A stretch of 64,000 nt of DNA from positions 14,526,235 to 14,590,234 of the forward strand of contig NC_087084.1 of NCBI RefSeq assembly GCF_026151205.1, read 5' to 3'. This document shows, in pieces, positions 24,404 to 34,845 of this stretch. Below the pieces are notes generated by a model. It ran no database searches and was not told the DNA's origin. It worked only from the letters and a program-made list of their open reading frames with translations. Origin of the DNA: Bolinopsis microptera (taxonomy: Eukaryota > Ctenophora > Tentaculata > Lobata > Bolinopsidae). How positions within the stretch are numbered: the stretch's first letter is position 1; each line of letters opens with the position of its first letter. A program made the position numbers and the translations under genes.

Positions 24404-25491
24404 TTAAGGGGGGGTGGGTTCACCCTGATTTTTTTGTGAAACTTGGTTTCGAGATAGCAGTTGACCAACAAACTAGGACCGTTGACCGAACTTTTGAGGG
24501 GGTCCCGGACCCCAACCGCCAAACGGTGCCCGCGGGGCAGCCACGCCCATATTTGGTCCAAATTAGGCCCAATTAAGCCAAATACCCTGAATATGCCCAA
24601 AAACCAGATTTTATGTGCTCTACTTGTACCTAGTGGTCCCTTGAACTCATATATGAATTTTCATTGAGATTGGACAAAAAATGACTGAGTTATGAGCTAA
24701 AAAGTATGTGCCCATATTTGGGCATACGCACTAAATTTGATCGATTTTGGCCCATTAATTGGTCAAATATCAATATTTTTGAATGAAACCAACTTTATAT
24801 GAAGGGTAAGCCTAAACTACACATTCTCTATGATTAATAATCATTGATTATCAGCTCAATATCTAACTAAATGTGGATTCTGTGTTCAAATAATCGCAAA
24901 AAATGAACAATATCTCAGTTCGCGATATTTGCAAAACTGACTTCGCTCAAAACAATAGAACTCTTGGGTTTCAATATTTTTTCATGAAATTTTCAGAATT
25001 AAGGCCTAACTCAAAATTTTAATACAAAACTTAAGGTCATGAGGCGATTCTATGTTGATTCTGAAAAAATGATTATTAATCATAGAGAATGTGCAGTTTA
25101 GGCTTACCCTTCATATAAAGTTGGTTTCATTCAAAAATATTGATATTTGACCAATTTATGGACCAAAATCGATCAAATTTAGTGTGTATGCCCAAATATG
25201 GGCACATACTTTTTAGCTCATAACTCAGTCATTTTTTGTCCAATCTCAATGAAAATTCATATATGAGTTCAAGGGACCACTAGGTACAAGTAGAGCACAT
25301 AAAATCTGGTTTTTGGGCATATTCAGGGTATTTGGCTTAATTGGGCCTAATTTGGACCAAATATGGGCGTGGCTGCCCCGCGGGCACCGTTTGGCGGTTG
25401 GGGTCCGGGACCCCCTCAAAAGTTCGGTCAACGGTCCTAGTTTGTTGGTCAACTGCTATCTCGAAACCAAGTTCCCCCCCCCCCCCCTTAA
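24404..25491. mobile_element. Foldback/TIR element with TTAA ends
   Basis: Inverted arms of about 440 bp (roughly 24404-24846 and 25067-25491) surround a ~220-bp loop. The outermost bases are TTAA followed by a G-run on the left and a C-run followed by TTAA on the right, suggesting a TTAA target duplication as in piggyBac-type elements. The mirrored short ORFs at 24391-24600 (-) and 25313-25519 (+) are products of the inverted repeat. No transposase is present, so this is a non-autonomous element. Confidence 0.75.
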
Positions 25492-26037
25492 GACTCTGGG
25501 ACGATATTTCAACAAATGATTATATTTTCATGACTCTCAGTCTCACCCACACTGTATCCATTTAAGGCACCCGCTCCCTTCTTTGATTTACGAGAATTAT
25601 CGTGAACAAAATTAGAGTCTGGTATTTTTCATAAATACTGAGGTCTTCTTCCAAACAATTTTAGATCTCTATTGGTTTTTTAGACACCTAAATATGTCGA
25701 TTTCCGGGTTTTTTCCAGCGTTAAATTTTAGCAGCTGGTTCCTTCTTTCCTTTTCATCTTTAACAATAGAATAGAATATTTTGATCTACCTTTTGAACGA
25801 CTTCTGATACAACTGATTTCTCCTTAAAACACGGTGGTATTTGCCTTAATTTTATCACTATCAGTATCAGGGCTATAACTTTCAGTCCTGTTCCTTTTAC
25901 CAGGTTTCAGTCTTTTAAAATCTTATTTTCATTTTTATCTGATATCGATTGATATTTGTAAAAAACGTTGAACTATTTAAGTATTGTCATATTCGTATCC
26001 TATTGTTTTTATCTAAAAAAACACCAGACCCGCAGCA
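25492..26037. other. 5' flank of the peptide precursor gene
   Basis: AT-rich flank without a gene. It presumably holds the promoter of the gene at 26038; I see no decisive TATA box. Confidence 0.3.
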
Positions 26038-26268
26038 ATGACGAAAGTATTCTGTTTTCTACTAGTGCTAGGACTGATCGCTCTGACTCAGTGTCAGCCG
26101 ATCAGACGATCAGCTGAACCCCAGCAGAACGGTGATCTTAACCTATTAAACATTGGAAAACGATCAGCTGAACCCCAGCAGAACGGTGATCTTAACCTAT
26201 TAAACATTGGAAAACGATCAGCTGATCCCCAGAAGAAGCGTAAGCCGAGGGGTCCGAAAGGGGAATGA
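26038..26268 (+). CDS. Putative amidated neuropeptide precursor
   Basis: A complete 76-residue ORF. Residues 1-19 form a signal peptide (MTKVFCFLLVLGLIALTQC). The rest is cut by dibasic sites: an RR, then two identical tandem copies of SAEPQQNGDLNLLNIGKR, then SADPQKKRKPRGPKGE. Gly-Lys-Arg is the standard signal for prohormone convertase cleavage followed by C-terminal amidation. The spacers Ser-Ala and Glu-Pro fit dipeptidyl aminopeptidase trimming known for cnidarian neuropeptides, which would expose Gln for pyroglutamate formation: predicted pQQNGDLNLLNI-amide, two copies (inference). The ATG lies in a good context and an AATAAA at 26439 follows the stop. The repeats are a perfect 60-bp tandem duplication. 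An antimicrobial or other secreted peptide is the alternative. Confidence 0.75.
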   Translation: MTKVFCFLLVLGLIALTQCQPIRRSAEPQQNGDLNLLNIGKRSAEPQQNGDLNLLNIGKRSADPQKKRKPRGPKGE

Positions 26269-26438
26269 ACGAATAAGTACAACAGACGTTTATACTTTTT
26301 AGTAACCGAAGCTTTAAAAACCATATGTTAATGATACTTGTTTTAAAGAAATGTGTTTGTTCGTTGAATGACCATAGGTTTAAAAAGTTGCATTGAATAT
26401 TGAGTTTTATTTCTATTAGCACTTTACTTTTATATCAA

Positions 26439-26444
26439 AAATAA
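26439..26444 (+). terminator. Polyadenylation signal AATAAA
   Basis: AATAAA lies 170 bp downstream of the peptide precursor stop, in AT-rich 3' flank, just before the inverted-repeat cluster begins. Confidence 0.5.
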
Positions 26445-26498
26445 AATACACTCCTATCTATGTACCTCGACTAGAGTACAGTCAACAGTGTAGCGGGC

Positions 26499-27250
26499 GT
26501 GCTAAATCACTCTACAGTCGATCTTCGAGATTTTTCTAAAAGGGCCCCCGACAGTTGAAACCAACTTCAATAGCTGTATTTTCGGACGCTGATTCTGAAT
26601 CACCCCCCATGACATAGGGGTAAAAAACTGTCTCGATCACGTGATATGACCGTATAAGTAAATTTGTCTTATTTCTCGTTGGGGTTAGGTTCTCAGCATA
26701 TTATGCTTTTGTAAAGCAGGGGAGCATTTTAACCCTATGTCATGGGGTGATTCTGAATCAGCGTCCGAAAATACATCACGATTCAAGCTGGTTTCAACTG
26801 TCGGGGGCCCTTTTAGAACAATCTCGAAGATCGACTGTAGAGTGATTTAGCACGCTCGAGTTCAAAACAAATTCAAAATTGGGATAGTTCTTTCATTCAA
26901 ATTTCTGATTGTTTCTGAATAGACTCAGTGAAGACAAATTCTAACGGAAATAAATAGCTGAATAACGTATCGAAATTTCTACGTCATACTCATATTATAT
27001 TTTCAAATTATTTGTTATATGTTGAAAGTATTAAAATATGTTGAAAGTATTAAAATATGTTGAAAGTATTAAAATATGAGCAATGAGTATGACGTAGAAA
27101 TGTCGATACGTTATTCGTTCAGCTATTTATTTTTTATTAGAATCTGTCTTCACTGAGTCTATTCAGAAACAATCAGAAATTTGAATGAAAGAACTATCAA
27201 ATCATAAGCGAGCGTGCGAAAGCTAAATCACTCTACAGTCGATCTTCGAG
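26499..27250. mobile_element. Nested inverted-repeat MITE cluster
   Basis: Three copies of the block CTAAATCACTCTACAGTCGA sit at about 26502 (+), 26840 (-) and 27222 (+). Arms 26499-26625 and 26733-26862 form one hairpin. A second hairpin (about 26866-27205) has long arms containing TTTCTGATTGTTTCTGAATA and a loop with three 19-bp units (TTGAAAGTATTAAAATATG). No ORF is supported. The arrangement is best read as one MITE inserted next to or inside another. Confidence 0.75.
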
Positions 27251-27254
27251 ATTT

Positions 27255-27610
27255 TTTCCCTACTCTTGGCTCTTGCCGAAGGCAAAAAGATCGTAGGGAA
27301 TAAGTATAGTAATCGGGTTTGGATATATGAGGTGGCCGGATGGACCTGCGGTGACGACAAAAGTCTGCTCCTTCGCAATATAGACCACTCCCCTATAATT
27401 AAGTGTATAGGAAGCGTCTGTTATGCTGCGCGCGACGCTAGCCATGTGTTAATTAATTACAGTGAAATTCCTCCTTCGCAAAGTTATTTTCCGTAATTTT
27501 CTGGATAAATCGTCAATTTTTACCTTGCACGAATCCCACTCATTTATAAAAAACATAGTATGTAATTATGGCCATGGTGCACTTTTTTCCAGTCACACTT
27601 TTCACTCAAA
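27255..27610 (+). repeat. Dispersed repeat, copy 1
   Basis: It begins with a small hairpin around TTGCCGAAGGCAA and contains GCGTCTGTTATGCTGCGCGC and GCTAGCCATGTGTTAATTAA. An inverted, clearly homologous copy lies at about 55660-55945. The ORF at 27266-27496 is not credited because the copy does not preserve it. Confidence 0.7.
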
Positions 27611-28401
27611 TAAATTAATGCCAGATGTTACTCGTCTAAATTTCTTCGAAGTAGCGCGCGCCGGGCCAAAACATTAACAATGGTCAAATTAATGCCATAA
27701 TGGTACAAGTACAATTCTGAGTAATTCTCCAAATATCGCATATATATTTGGTTGTATATTTTTGCAATGATGATGTTCATAATATATAACCTGTAATACT
27801 ATTCTGTATATATATTTGGTTGTTATTTTGTTATTGTTATTGTTTATCTTCATACTTTCATATTTGTTTTGATTTATTATTATATGTGTTCTTTTTGTTG
27901 TATCTTTGCATTAGTAATATAATTTTGGTGTTCAGTAATGTTTTAAAATGTTTAGTAAATTTTGTTTTCGTAACTATGTTTATTCAGAACGTTACAGAAG
28001 GAATTGGTTTAATGTAGTTGGAGGAGTCCTAACTCTCCTCACGTCCGGAAATGGCGTTTCTCTTGTATCAAACATGAATCACATTCTTGCTTCTCATTTG
28101 ATCCTGACATATGATTACATTTATTTTTGGCAACTTTCCGATGAGTTGCAATTTCGTCTCTTAAGGGGCTCTGAAAGGAAATACAACTTGATATTGTGAA
28201 GACGTAATTGGATATTTCAAGGCAGACTAACTTTTTTTCAAGTATAATTGTGAAGTTTTACAGATTAAATAACTTAAAATCTTGTAGATGTTATTTCTTC
28301 ATTCGTTGATAGCATTATGCTCGTCTTCAGACTATTGTCTATTAATAATGCACAAATTAGTCACATTTACATAAACTTTAGAACGTCTGTGTAGGGATAT
28401 C
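27611..28401. other. AT-rich intergenic
   Basis: Open frames at 27820-28199 are low-complexity and hydrophobic with no recognisable motif. I do not call a gene. Confidence 0.35.
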
Positions 28402-30921
28402 ATGGAAATCAGAGCAGCGATCTTATCTGTAATATGTCACATGATACTATCAGAATCAGCTGATCCGAAAAATAAGACGACAGAACACATTGGATGCTAC
28501 AAACGTAACAGTACAACGTTTGGATGGGATGATTCAAGCGTCCTGATTAATGTTAACTTTACAACTGATGTGTATCTGGAATGTCAAAACAAAGCAAGAG
28601 TGCAAGGTTTGTCAAACATTTACGTGCTTATTTTAATTATATATATAGCTTAGAGGGGAGGCCAGGGCCGAGGGGGGGGGGGGGGGGGCAAAAGTAACGT
28701 TACATATGCATAAGTTTGTCTTTATAGCTCAGTAACGGATTGCCCGATTGAGGTGATTTTGTTGGTATGACTTACTATCACCACTCATTCTCGAGGAATA
28801 TGTTGAGTCCAAGAATATTCATGTTCATTTTTTATTTTAACGCATTTATTAGATAGTTCCGATGATCGGATCGAACCAAATTTTATAGAATTGTATTTGG
28901 TACATCAAATTTTGTTGTAGCTTCTCAGATGACCGAGATACGAAGCATGACGAGTTTATTCATTACGTGTGATCAGATGATTGGCTTACATGATCACGTG
29001 ATTAGGTGACCCCGTTATATTGTTAAGGCTGCCTATTGCCCAATTAAGGTGTCCATGTCGTGTCGTGTACCCAATCAATTTTGTAAACACTATTCTCCAT
29101 GGGACTAATTATAGCAGGTGATTTATAAGTATTAACACCTCTATCAAAAACAATTATTAAGTCCCCCCCCCCCCAGGATCCGACTTTATCGACTTCGGCT
29201 TCAATGTCCTAGCAGATTTGTCTCTAAATCTGTCTATCCAGCATGAGCTTGTTTATCTCCTTGCTGTTGTCAAGCCCTGTGTCCCTCCACAAGATGTCTA
29301 CATAGGTGAGGTGTGGTTTTGCCCTACGACGACATCCGTGAAGAGGTTCTCATAGAAGAAGGTGATGAGTCAGGAGCTCGTCGTGTCCGGCGAGATGACC
29401 AGCTAGCCTCGTTCTCCGTTCAGCTATCTTATCAGTTGCTCTAATGAGGTGTCCATACACTTTAGCACTAGTCTGCCGCTCTGACCAGTCTATGTTAAGT
29501 GCCATTCTCGTATAACATCCATATTATATTCAAATAATGTAATATTATATGTATATAATACGCTTTGCGAGGGTCTGGCTGACAGTCCATGTTTTAGAGC
29601 CATATAATAGAAGGACTCGACTGTAGCCAGGAACAGTCGCACCTTGACGCATACCAGACTTCCATATCATCTTCATCTGGTGGCAGGCCGCCCAAGCTTT
29701 AGCTGACCCTGAAGAACTCATTTTTGGAACATCTCTGCCCTATTAATACATTTTTAACCTGTTTCAGAACACCATGTAGCTCAGTTTGAGTTCGACGAAC
29801 ATCAACAACTATCGATCAGGTGCAAACCTAAAACCAAGATCCACATATATGAAGCTCTGCTCTTCGATCTTACTCCCGAATGCTCTGGTAGATTAATAAA
29901 CATATTATTATTATAATTATAAACAGAGTTACAGAACGAATTCCTGTGCGTGATTTTTTCGTGCGTGGTGTTACCGCGGCGAAATTTTTGTTGTTTAATG
30001 AGGAGGTTTTCATTATCTGTCTCTAAAAGTAGAATTATTATACGCTCATTATCGCTCATTCATCTAACGATTCAGGTAAAGTAATTGAAAACGTTACAAC
30101 GTCAATTTACAACATGTGTTCCGCTGCGGAACAGTGTCAAATATACGACCTTATAGAAGCAGACTACAATGTTGCAGATGGCTGTTATTACGAAAGGCTG
30201 AATATTACTTTTGGTTGTATGTACGACAGATTAATCAAGTTAACTAGATTGACCAGAAGTTCTGCTGAACCCCTAGGCATTTTTCTTTTGTTTTTTTGGG
30301 GTTTATAATTTTATCTGTTGTTACTTTGTTGTTTCTTATCCTGTTTATAAAAATGTGCTCATTGTTGTGCTGTCATGAGGGCAGGGAGGACAGGGAGGAC
30401 GCAACCAGTGCACCTACCCAGCCGCCGCAACCGGTGGCACCTACCCAACAGCCGCATCGATTTCCTCGGCCCCATTACCTGCAACCGGACGTACCAACCC
30501 ACCACCTGCAACCGGAGGTACCTACTCATCACCTGTAACCGGAGGTACCTACTCATCACCTGCAACCGGAGGTACCTACTCATCACCTGTAACCGGAGGT
30601 ACCTACTCATCACCTGCAACCGGAGGTACCTACTCATCACCATCAACCGGTGGTACCTACCCATCACCTGCGACCGGAGGTACCTACTCATCACCTGCAA
30701 CCGGTAGCACCTATCCAACTGCTGCAACCGGTGGAATCGACCAACCACACGGAACCATTGGAACTAGGATATCTACCTTATCTGACCACTCTCCGCCAAG
30801 TTACAATGATGTCACTGACCTCCAACAGCTCCCACCGCCAAGTTACAATGATGTCACCACAAGTGGTGGAGGAATTACTCTACCAATGACGGCTGGTTTG
30901 CAAAAACATCCTTATCAGTAA
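28402..30921 (+). CDS. Single-pass membrane protein with PPxY tail
   Basis: Exon 1 (28402-28606) encodes a signal peptide (MEIRAAILSVICHMILSESA) and a WSC-like start (HIGCYKR...). Its donor (CAAG/GTTTGT) joins in phase to exon 2 from 30076 (TTCAG/GT), which adds Cys residues and several NxT/NxS sites. A strong transmembrane segment follows (FIILSVVTLLFLILFIKM), then CSLLCC. The tail from about 30377 to TAA 30921 is open in a different frame: about eight 9-residue TGGTYSSPA repeats, then two PPSYNDV motifs, which match the PPxY ligand of WW domains (NEDD4-type ubiquitin ligases), ending GLQKHPYQ. Two apparent single-base losses are needed to join the parts, one at a T7 run (30291-30297) and one between 30360 and 30535. 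The layout recalls Shisa-like adaptors. Either a recent pseudogene, assembly errors, or missed introns. Confidence 0.55.
28664..29110 (+). repeat. Dispersed MITE relative, copy in intron
   Basis: This block (poly-G, then CAAAAGT...TTTATAGCTCAGTAACGGAT, later GATGACCGAGATACGAAGCA and GATCACGTGATTAGGTGACC) is an inverted homologue of the element at 50316-51091. It lies in the long intron of the membrane protein gene. Its termini are decayed. Confidence 0.7.
29180..29710 (-). pseudogene. LINE ORF2 3' remnant (RTE-like)
   Basis: The minus strand encodes ATVPGYSRVLLLYGSKTWTV, the well-known region after RT (LxYGSExWxL) in RTE-type LINEs, followed by decayed sequence resembling the RTRLAGH...CRRRAKPHLTYVDIL tail. 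An AT-rich ~50-bp insertion near 29516-29565 interrupts it. It sits in the intron of the membrane protein gene, antisense to it. Confidence 0.65.
30503..30715. repeat. 27-bp coding minisatellite
   Basis: About eight copies of ACCGGAGGTACCTACTCATC plus CACCTGCA. The period of 27 bp is a multiple of three, so copy-number change keeps the tail frame and only lengthens the TGGTYSSPA array. Confidence 0.85.
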
Positions 30922-31112
30922 ACAAGATCAACTAGTGTTTACCCAGTTAAATAGATGATTTACCTCACCAATAATTGGAGGTGATAGAAAACAGTTACGG
31001 AGTACGGACTAACGGACTTAATTAAATACTGTACTAACAACATAATAAGTTAATGTTTTATTATTATTAAGCTAATATTAATATTAAGTTATTATTAATA
31101 ATTAACAAGCAC

Positions 31113-31306
31113 CATGAGAGTAGATGTAGTTGAGTATTTTGATGTGAGTTGAGAGTGCTAGATCTATAATCTCAGTGCTGCTGTCTCGGCCTGTTATCAG
31201 TATCCACAGCACTTGGAGCACCTTGTCAGAGATTACTCCTTCCTTATCGTCCTCTGCCAGTCTGACATTTTTTTCACAAAATTTGTACACAAACTCGACG
31301 TGTTGC
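31113..31306 (-). CDS. USP9X/fat facets-like exon (partial)
   Basis: A minus-strand exon with acceptor CTTTCTGAG/G and donor CATG/GTGCTT encodes QHVEFVYKFCEKNVRLAEDD, EGVISDKVLQVLW and STEIIDLALSTHIKILNY. I recognise this as the armadillo-like region of the large deubiquitinases USP9X/USP9Y/fat facets, where AEDDxEGxIxDKVLxxxW and TEIMDxALxxHIKILDY are conserved. These enzymes remove ubiquitin from substrates, but this exon lies outside the catalytic core. Neighbouring exons were not found in the window, so it is either part of a gene with very long introns or an isolated fragment. A hAT-like element lies 60 bp upstream of it. Confidence 0.6.
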
Positions 31307-31365
31307 CTCAGAAAGTGGAAATTGAAATAATATTTATTGGAAACAGTACAAATAGTAGATAGAAT

Positions 31366-32014
31366 CAGGGACGTAGCCAGGAATTTTCTCTGGGGGGGCT
31401 GTCGGCGAGCGAAGCGAGCCGACGCGTCCAATCCAGCTGCGCAGCGAGCGAAGCGAGCAAGCTGTGGCAGGGGTCTGGGGGCGCAGCCCCCATCGGGGTC
31501 CATGGGCGGAGCCCCTTGGCGGGGGCTAGGGGGGCGCAGCCCCCCGGAAATTTGTTGCGAAATAGGGTGTTTTAGACGACATTTGGCATTAAAGAAATTT
31601 GTAGGACAGCAATAAACTGTAATTGAAAAGAATCAAGTACTCACGTAAATTTGGTAACTTCACAACAGCAATCTGCATTCTCCAATCAGAATTAACGACT
31701 TACTTCAGGCCTCATCGTCTTAAGATTTTGACATTTCCTACGGTCTAGGGGACACTATTGACTATTTAAAGAAGTCTTCTAGAATGTTTGCTTGGATGTT
31801 ATGACAGATATTTACTAATCCACAGTTCAAATATTTGACTGACTGCAGTCATATAAACACAGCCCAGTTACCAGGCGACCATGGGGACTAGGGGGCTTAT
31901 CTTTTTTATGGGGTTCAATTTTTTCCGGAGGGGAAAAATTGGGGGGGGGGGGGGGGGGGGGGGGGGGCTAGGGGGCTGCCGCCCCCTAGCCCCCCCCCCC
32001 TGTCTACGTGCCTG
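31366..32014. mobile_element. hAT-like MITE with GC-rich foldback interior
   Basis: Ends are CAGGGACGTAGCCAGG and the inverted CAGGCACGTAGACAGG. Flanking octamers GATAGAAT (31358-31365) and GATAAAAT (32015-32022) differ by one base and look like an 8-bp TSD, as in hAT elements, whose ends typically begin CAGGG. The interior has GC-rich islands with GCGAGCGAAGCGAGC and GGGGGCGCAGCCCCC palindromes and a long G-run at 31941-31967. Confidence 0.8.
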
Positions 32015-33800
32015 GATAAAATGAAGGCTCCCGTTGATCCTCTTTACAATATCTTGGATCTATTCTCAATGGGTAAATTAAAATTTGCGACATTATGCGA
32101 AATAAAGAATTTAAAAGGAATCTCTGTTTTTTTAATAACAACTCTCTCATTGAAGAAGACAAGTCAGAAATATTTAATACCATGACAAATCCAAAGGTCA
32201 TGTGTTCGTATGGTCAAGTTACGATAATTATTCAGTTTGGAAAGAGAACTGCCTTGTAATCAAGGTATGTAACTAAATATTACACAACCATGTTCTCAAG
32301 TATTATTCTCTGCAACATACATAGTTATTTTTGATGACACCTTATTTGACTATTAAATTTCATTGCACATTGATTTAACTGTCTGCCTATGTCCTGTCCT
32401 TTTGGGTTCTATGAGACAACGGACGTGGTTTTTGGGACATTGGCGGACTCGGACGGACATTTGCGGACCCGGACGGACATTGGCGGACTCGGACGGACAT
32501 TGGTGGACACAGAAGGACATTGGTGGACATTAGCGGACATTGGTGGACATTAGCGGACAAACATTTTTTCGCAACTTCTATGTATTATAATTTTGTACAA
32601 AGCAAACGACTTATTATAATCACTTATTATAATCACACTAAAGCTTTGAAAACCGAAAAAAATATGTTTGGCTCAAAATAAAATAATCAGGGTACCTTGA
32701 AACATGAACTGAAATAGTTTCTAGAAAAAGTTTGAAAATTTTTGACTTTGAAAATTTTCAGTCCGAGTCGATCTCGATACTAACCTTAGAAGGCAGAGCT
32801 CCCGCTTCCGAGCTCGTGTAACAAAGGGGAGGTATGCCTTTTGAGATCGCATAACAAAGGGGAACCCTCGAGTCCTAAATTGTATATCGAACGGTAGGTG
32901 CGGCCGGACTTTGAAACCGAAAAAAAAATGTTTGGCTCATAATGATCAGGGTAGCTTGAAACATGAAATGAAATAGTTCCCAGAAAAAGTTTGAAATTTT
33001 TGACTTGGATAATTTTCAGTCCGAGTCGATATCAATACGAACCTTGGAAGGCAGAGCTCCCGCTTGCGAGCTCGTGTTACAAAGGGGATCAGGCCTGCCT
33101 TTCGAGATCGCATAACAAAGGGGAACCCTCGACTCCTAAATCGTATATCGAAGAGTTTTACCAGAAAAACTTTGAAACAAGAGAAGGATAAACCCGATAA
33201 AGTTATTAACTGAACTGACGTATTACGAAAAACTTTACGGCATGATCATGATCTGCATTAATTTTTTTGATCAAACTCCATGGGTTGCACAATGCACAGT
33301 AAGCAAAAGAAGATTTATGAATCTTGCAATGAAATTATTATCACTGAAGGTGTTATCAATTTACCCAGCTAACGAATCGAAAGCAGAACCGATTCAGCAC
33401 TCAAACATCAGAGAGATCTTTGGGTCCAGATTTTATGTCCGAATAATATAAGAGGTCTAAAGAATAAAGATCTCACCAATATTTATCTAAATCCAGTCAC
33501 TAAATCCGGTCGCTAAATCCAGATCTCTATTTGTGTCGTCAACATATCTTTGAACAGTTACACAGGGTACACAGTAGGCACAGTACCTATTTAACGAAAT
33601 ATAGGGAATATAACAGTAACAAGAAATGCGGCCGCTTTTCTTTTGTGGATGGCCGCTCAATTTCCCGATCCGTGATGGCGTATTTATCATATTCCATACA
33701 ATCTGGGGACGGCCCAGTCTTTACTGTTTATATAAACATGCAAATATGGCGAAGTGACATGCCGAGCGCCGCCCAATTGATATAATTCCATATTTATTTG
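32015..33800. repeat. Anonymous DNA with a ~267-bp tandem duplication
   Basis: 32420-32560 is a short array of GGACATTGGCGGACTCGGAC-like units. 32642-32905 and 32910-33172 are two direct copies (shared landmarks AACCGAAAAAAAT, CTCCCGCTT and CAAAGGGGAACCCTCGA). No exon is supported; short frames at 33487-33785 have no motif. Confidence 0.65.
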
Positions 33801-33814
33801 AAAATCGTGTATAT

Positions 33815-33960
33815 TTCTATGTAACCATATAATCCTAGCGGAGATAGGATTTAACAATTCCGAGTGCCGATAGGATTTGCTCTCGGACCCGATAGGATAC
33901 TCAAATCCTATAGGATCCGAGAGCAAATCCGAGAGGCGATCAAATTTCAAATATCAGGAC
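33815..33960. repeat. Cluster of CCGAGAG/ATCCTATCG mini-hairpins, left block
   Basis: Several near-palindromic units combining GATAGGATTT, CTCTCGG and their complements. A related block lies at 36600-36870, so the two may be ends of one dispersed element spanning the minisatellite and 5S region. Confidence 0.5.
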
Positions 33961-34134
33961 CGATATAATTGGAAGACAACGCATATCTAACTGTAGGTTG
34001 AAACTTCATGCTTTCTGTCAGTTAACTTCAGATCATATCATCGCTTTATCTTAAGTTGATCCACGGTTGCCTGCAGGTTACAACAACATGGAGGTTGTTT
34101 AGGTTAAATTAAGTAGATAAATGATAACTTGAAG

Positions 34135-34814
34135 CTAACTTGTAGTTCTCTATAAGAGTTAACTCTAGGATACCTTGTAGTACTCTTCAAGTTAACTTCA
34201 GGATACCTTGTAGTACTCTTCAAGTTAACTTCAGGTTACCTTGTAGCAGAGCTCGACCGGGATCCCGGCCGGGATTTGGCGATTTTGTCCCGGTCCCGGC
34301 CGGGATTTTGTTTTTAGCCGGGATTTTTCCAAAATAAAGTCGGTTTTTTAGCGTATATTTGAGCCCAAATTTCACGAACCTGTGAACATTTTCAGAAAAG
34401 TTTTAATACAACAGTGGTCTACAGTGCTTCTCAATAGTTAGATCATTTCACTTTCTCGTCGCCAAAAGTTTATTGAAAATTCAACTTTCAAGTCTTATGT
34501 GAAATGTTTATGTTACATGATCAAAATTCTATGAATTTTGATCAATGGTAGTTGGCAAATTTCAAGTCAAACAAAATTTACTAATGTTCAAAATTAATTA
34601 TATGTTCAACTGTTCACTTCATGAGTAACAAATTACAAAATGTTAGAAGAAAGCTGAAGTCCGAACAAACTTAGAAATACTCAAGAGTCAGGGACCTCGC
34701 CCTCATCAGCTTTTTCATCTGATGAAATAGGTCGATCCACCAATGAGAGCGCTCGCGCTCTCTATCTCAGAGATAAAGAGAGAGATAGAGAGATAGAGAA
34801 AGATAGAGGGAGAT

Positions 34815-34845
<31 letters not shown>

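Noticed and set aside
27820-28199. Hydrophobic ORFs as a membrane protein gene
   Set aside because: AT-rich low-complexity sequence with Phe/Leu/Tyr bias, no splice structure and no recognised motif.
30375-30748. ORFs with ITCNRRYLL and RYLRLQVMS repeats
   Set aside because: Alternative frames of the 27-bp coding minisatellite. The TGGTYSSPA frame is preferred because it continues into the PPSYNDV tail.
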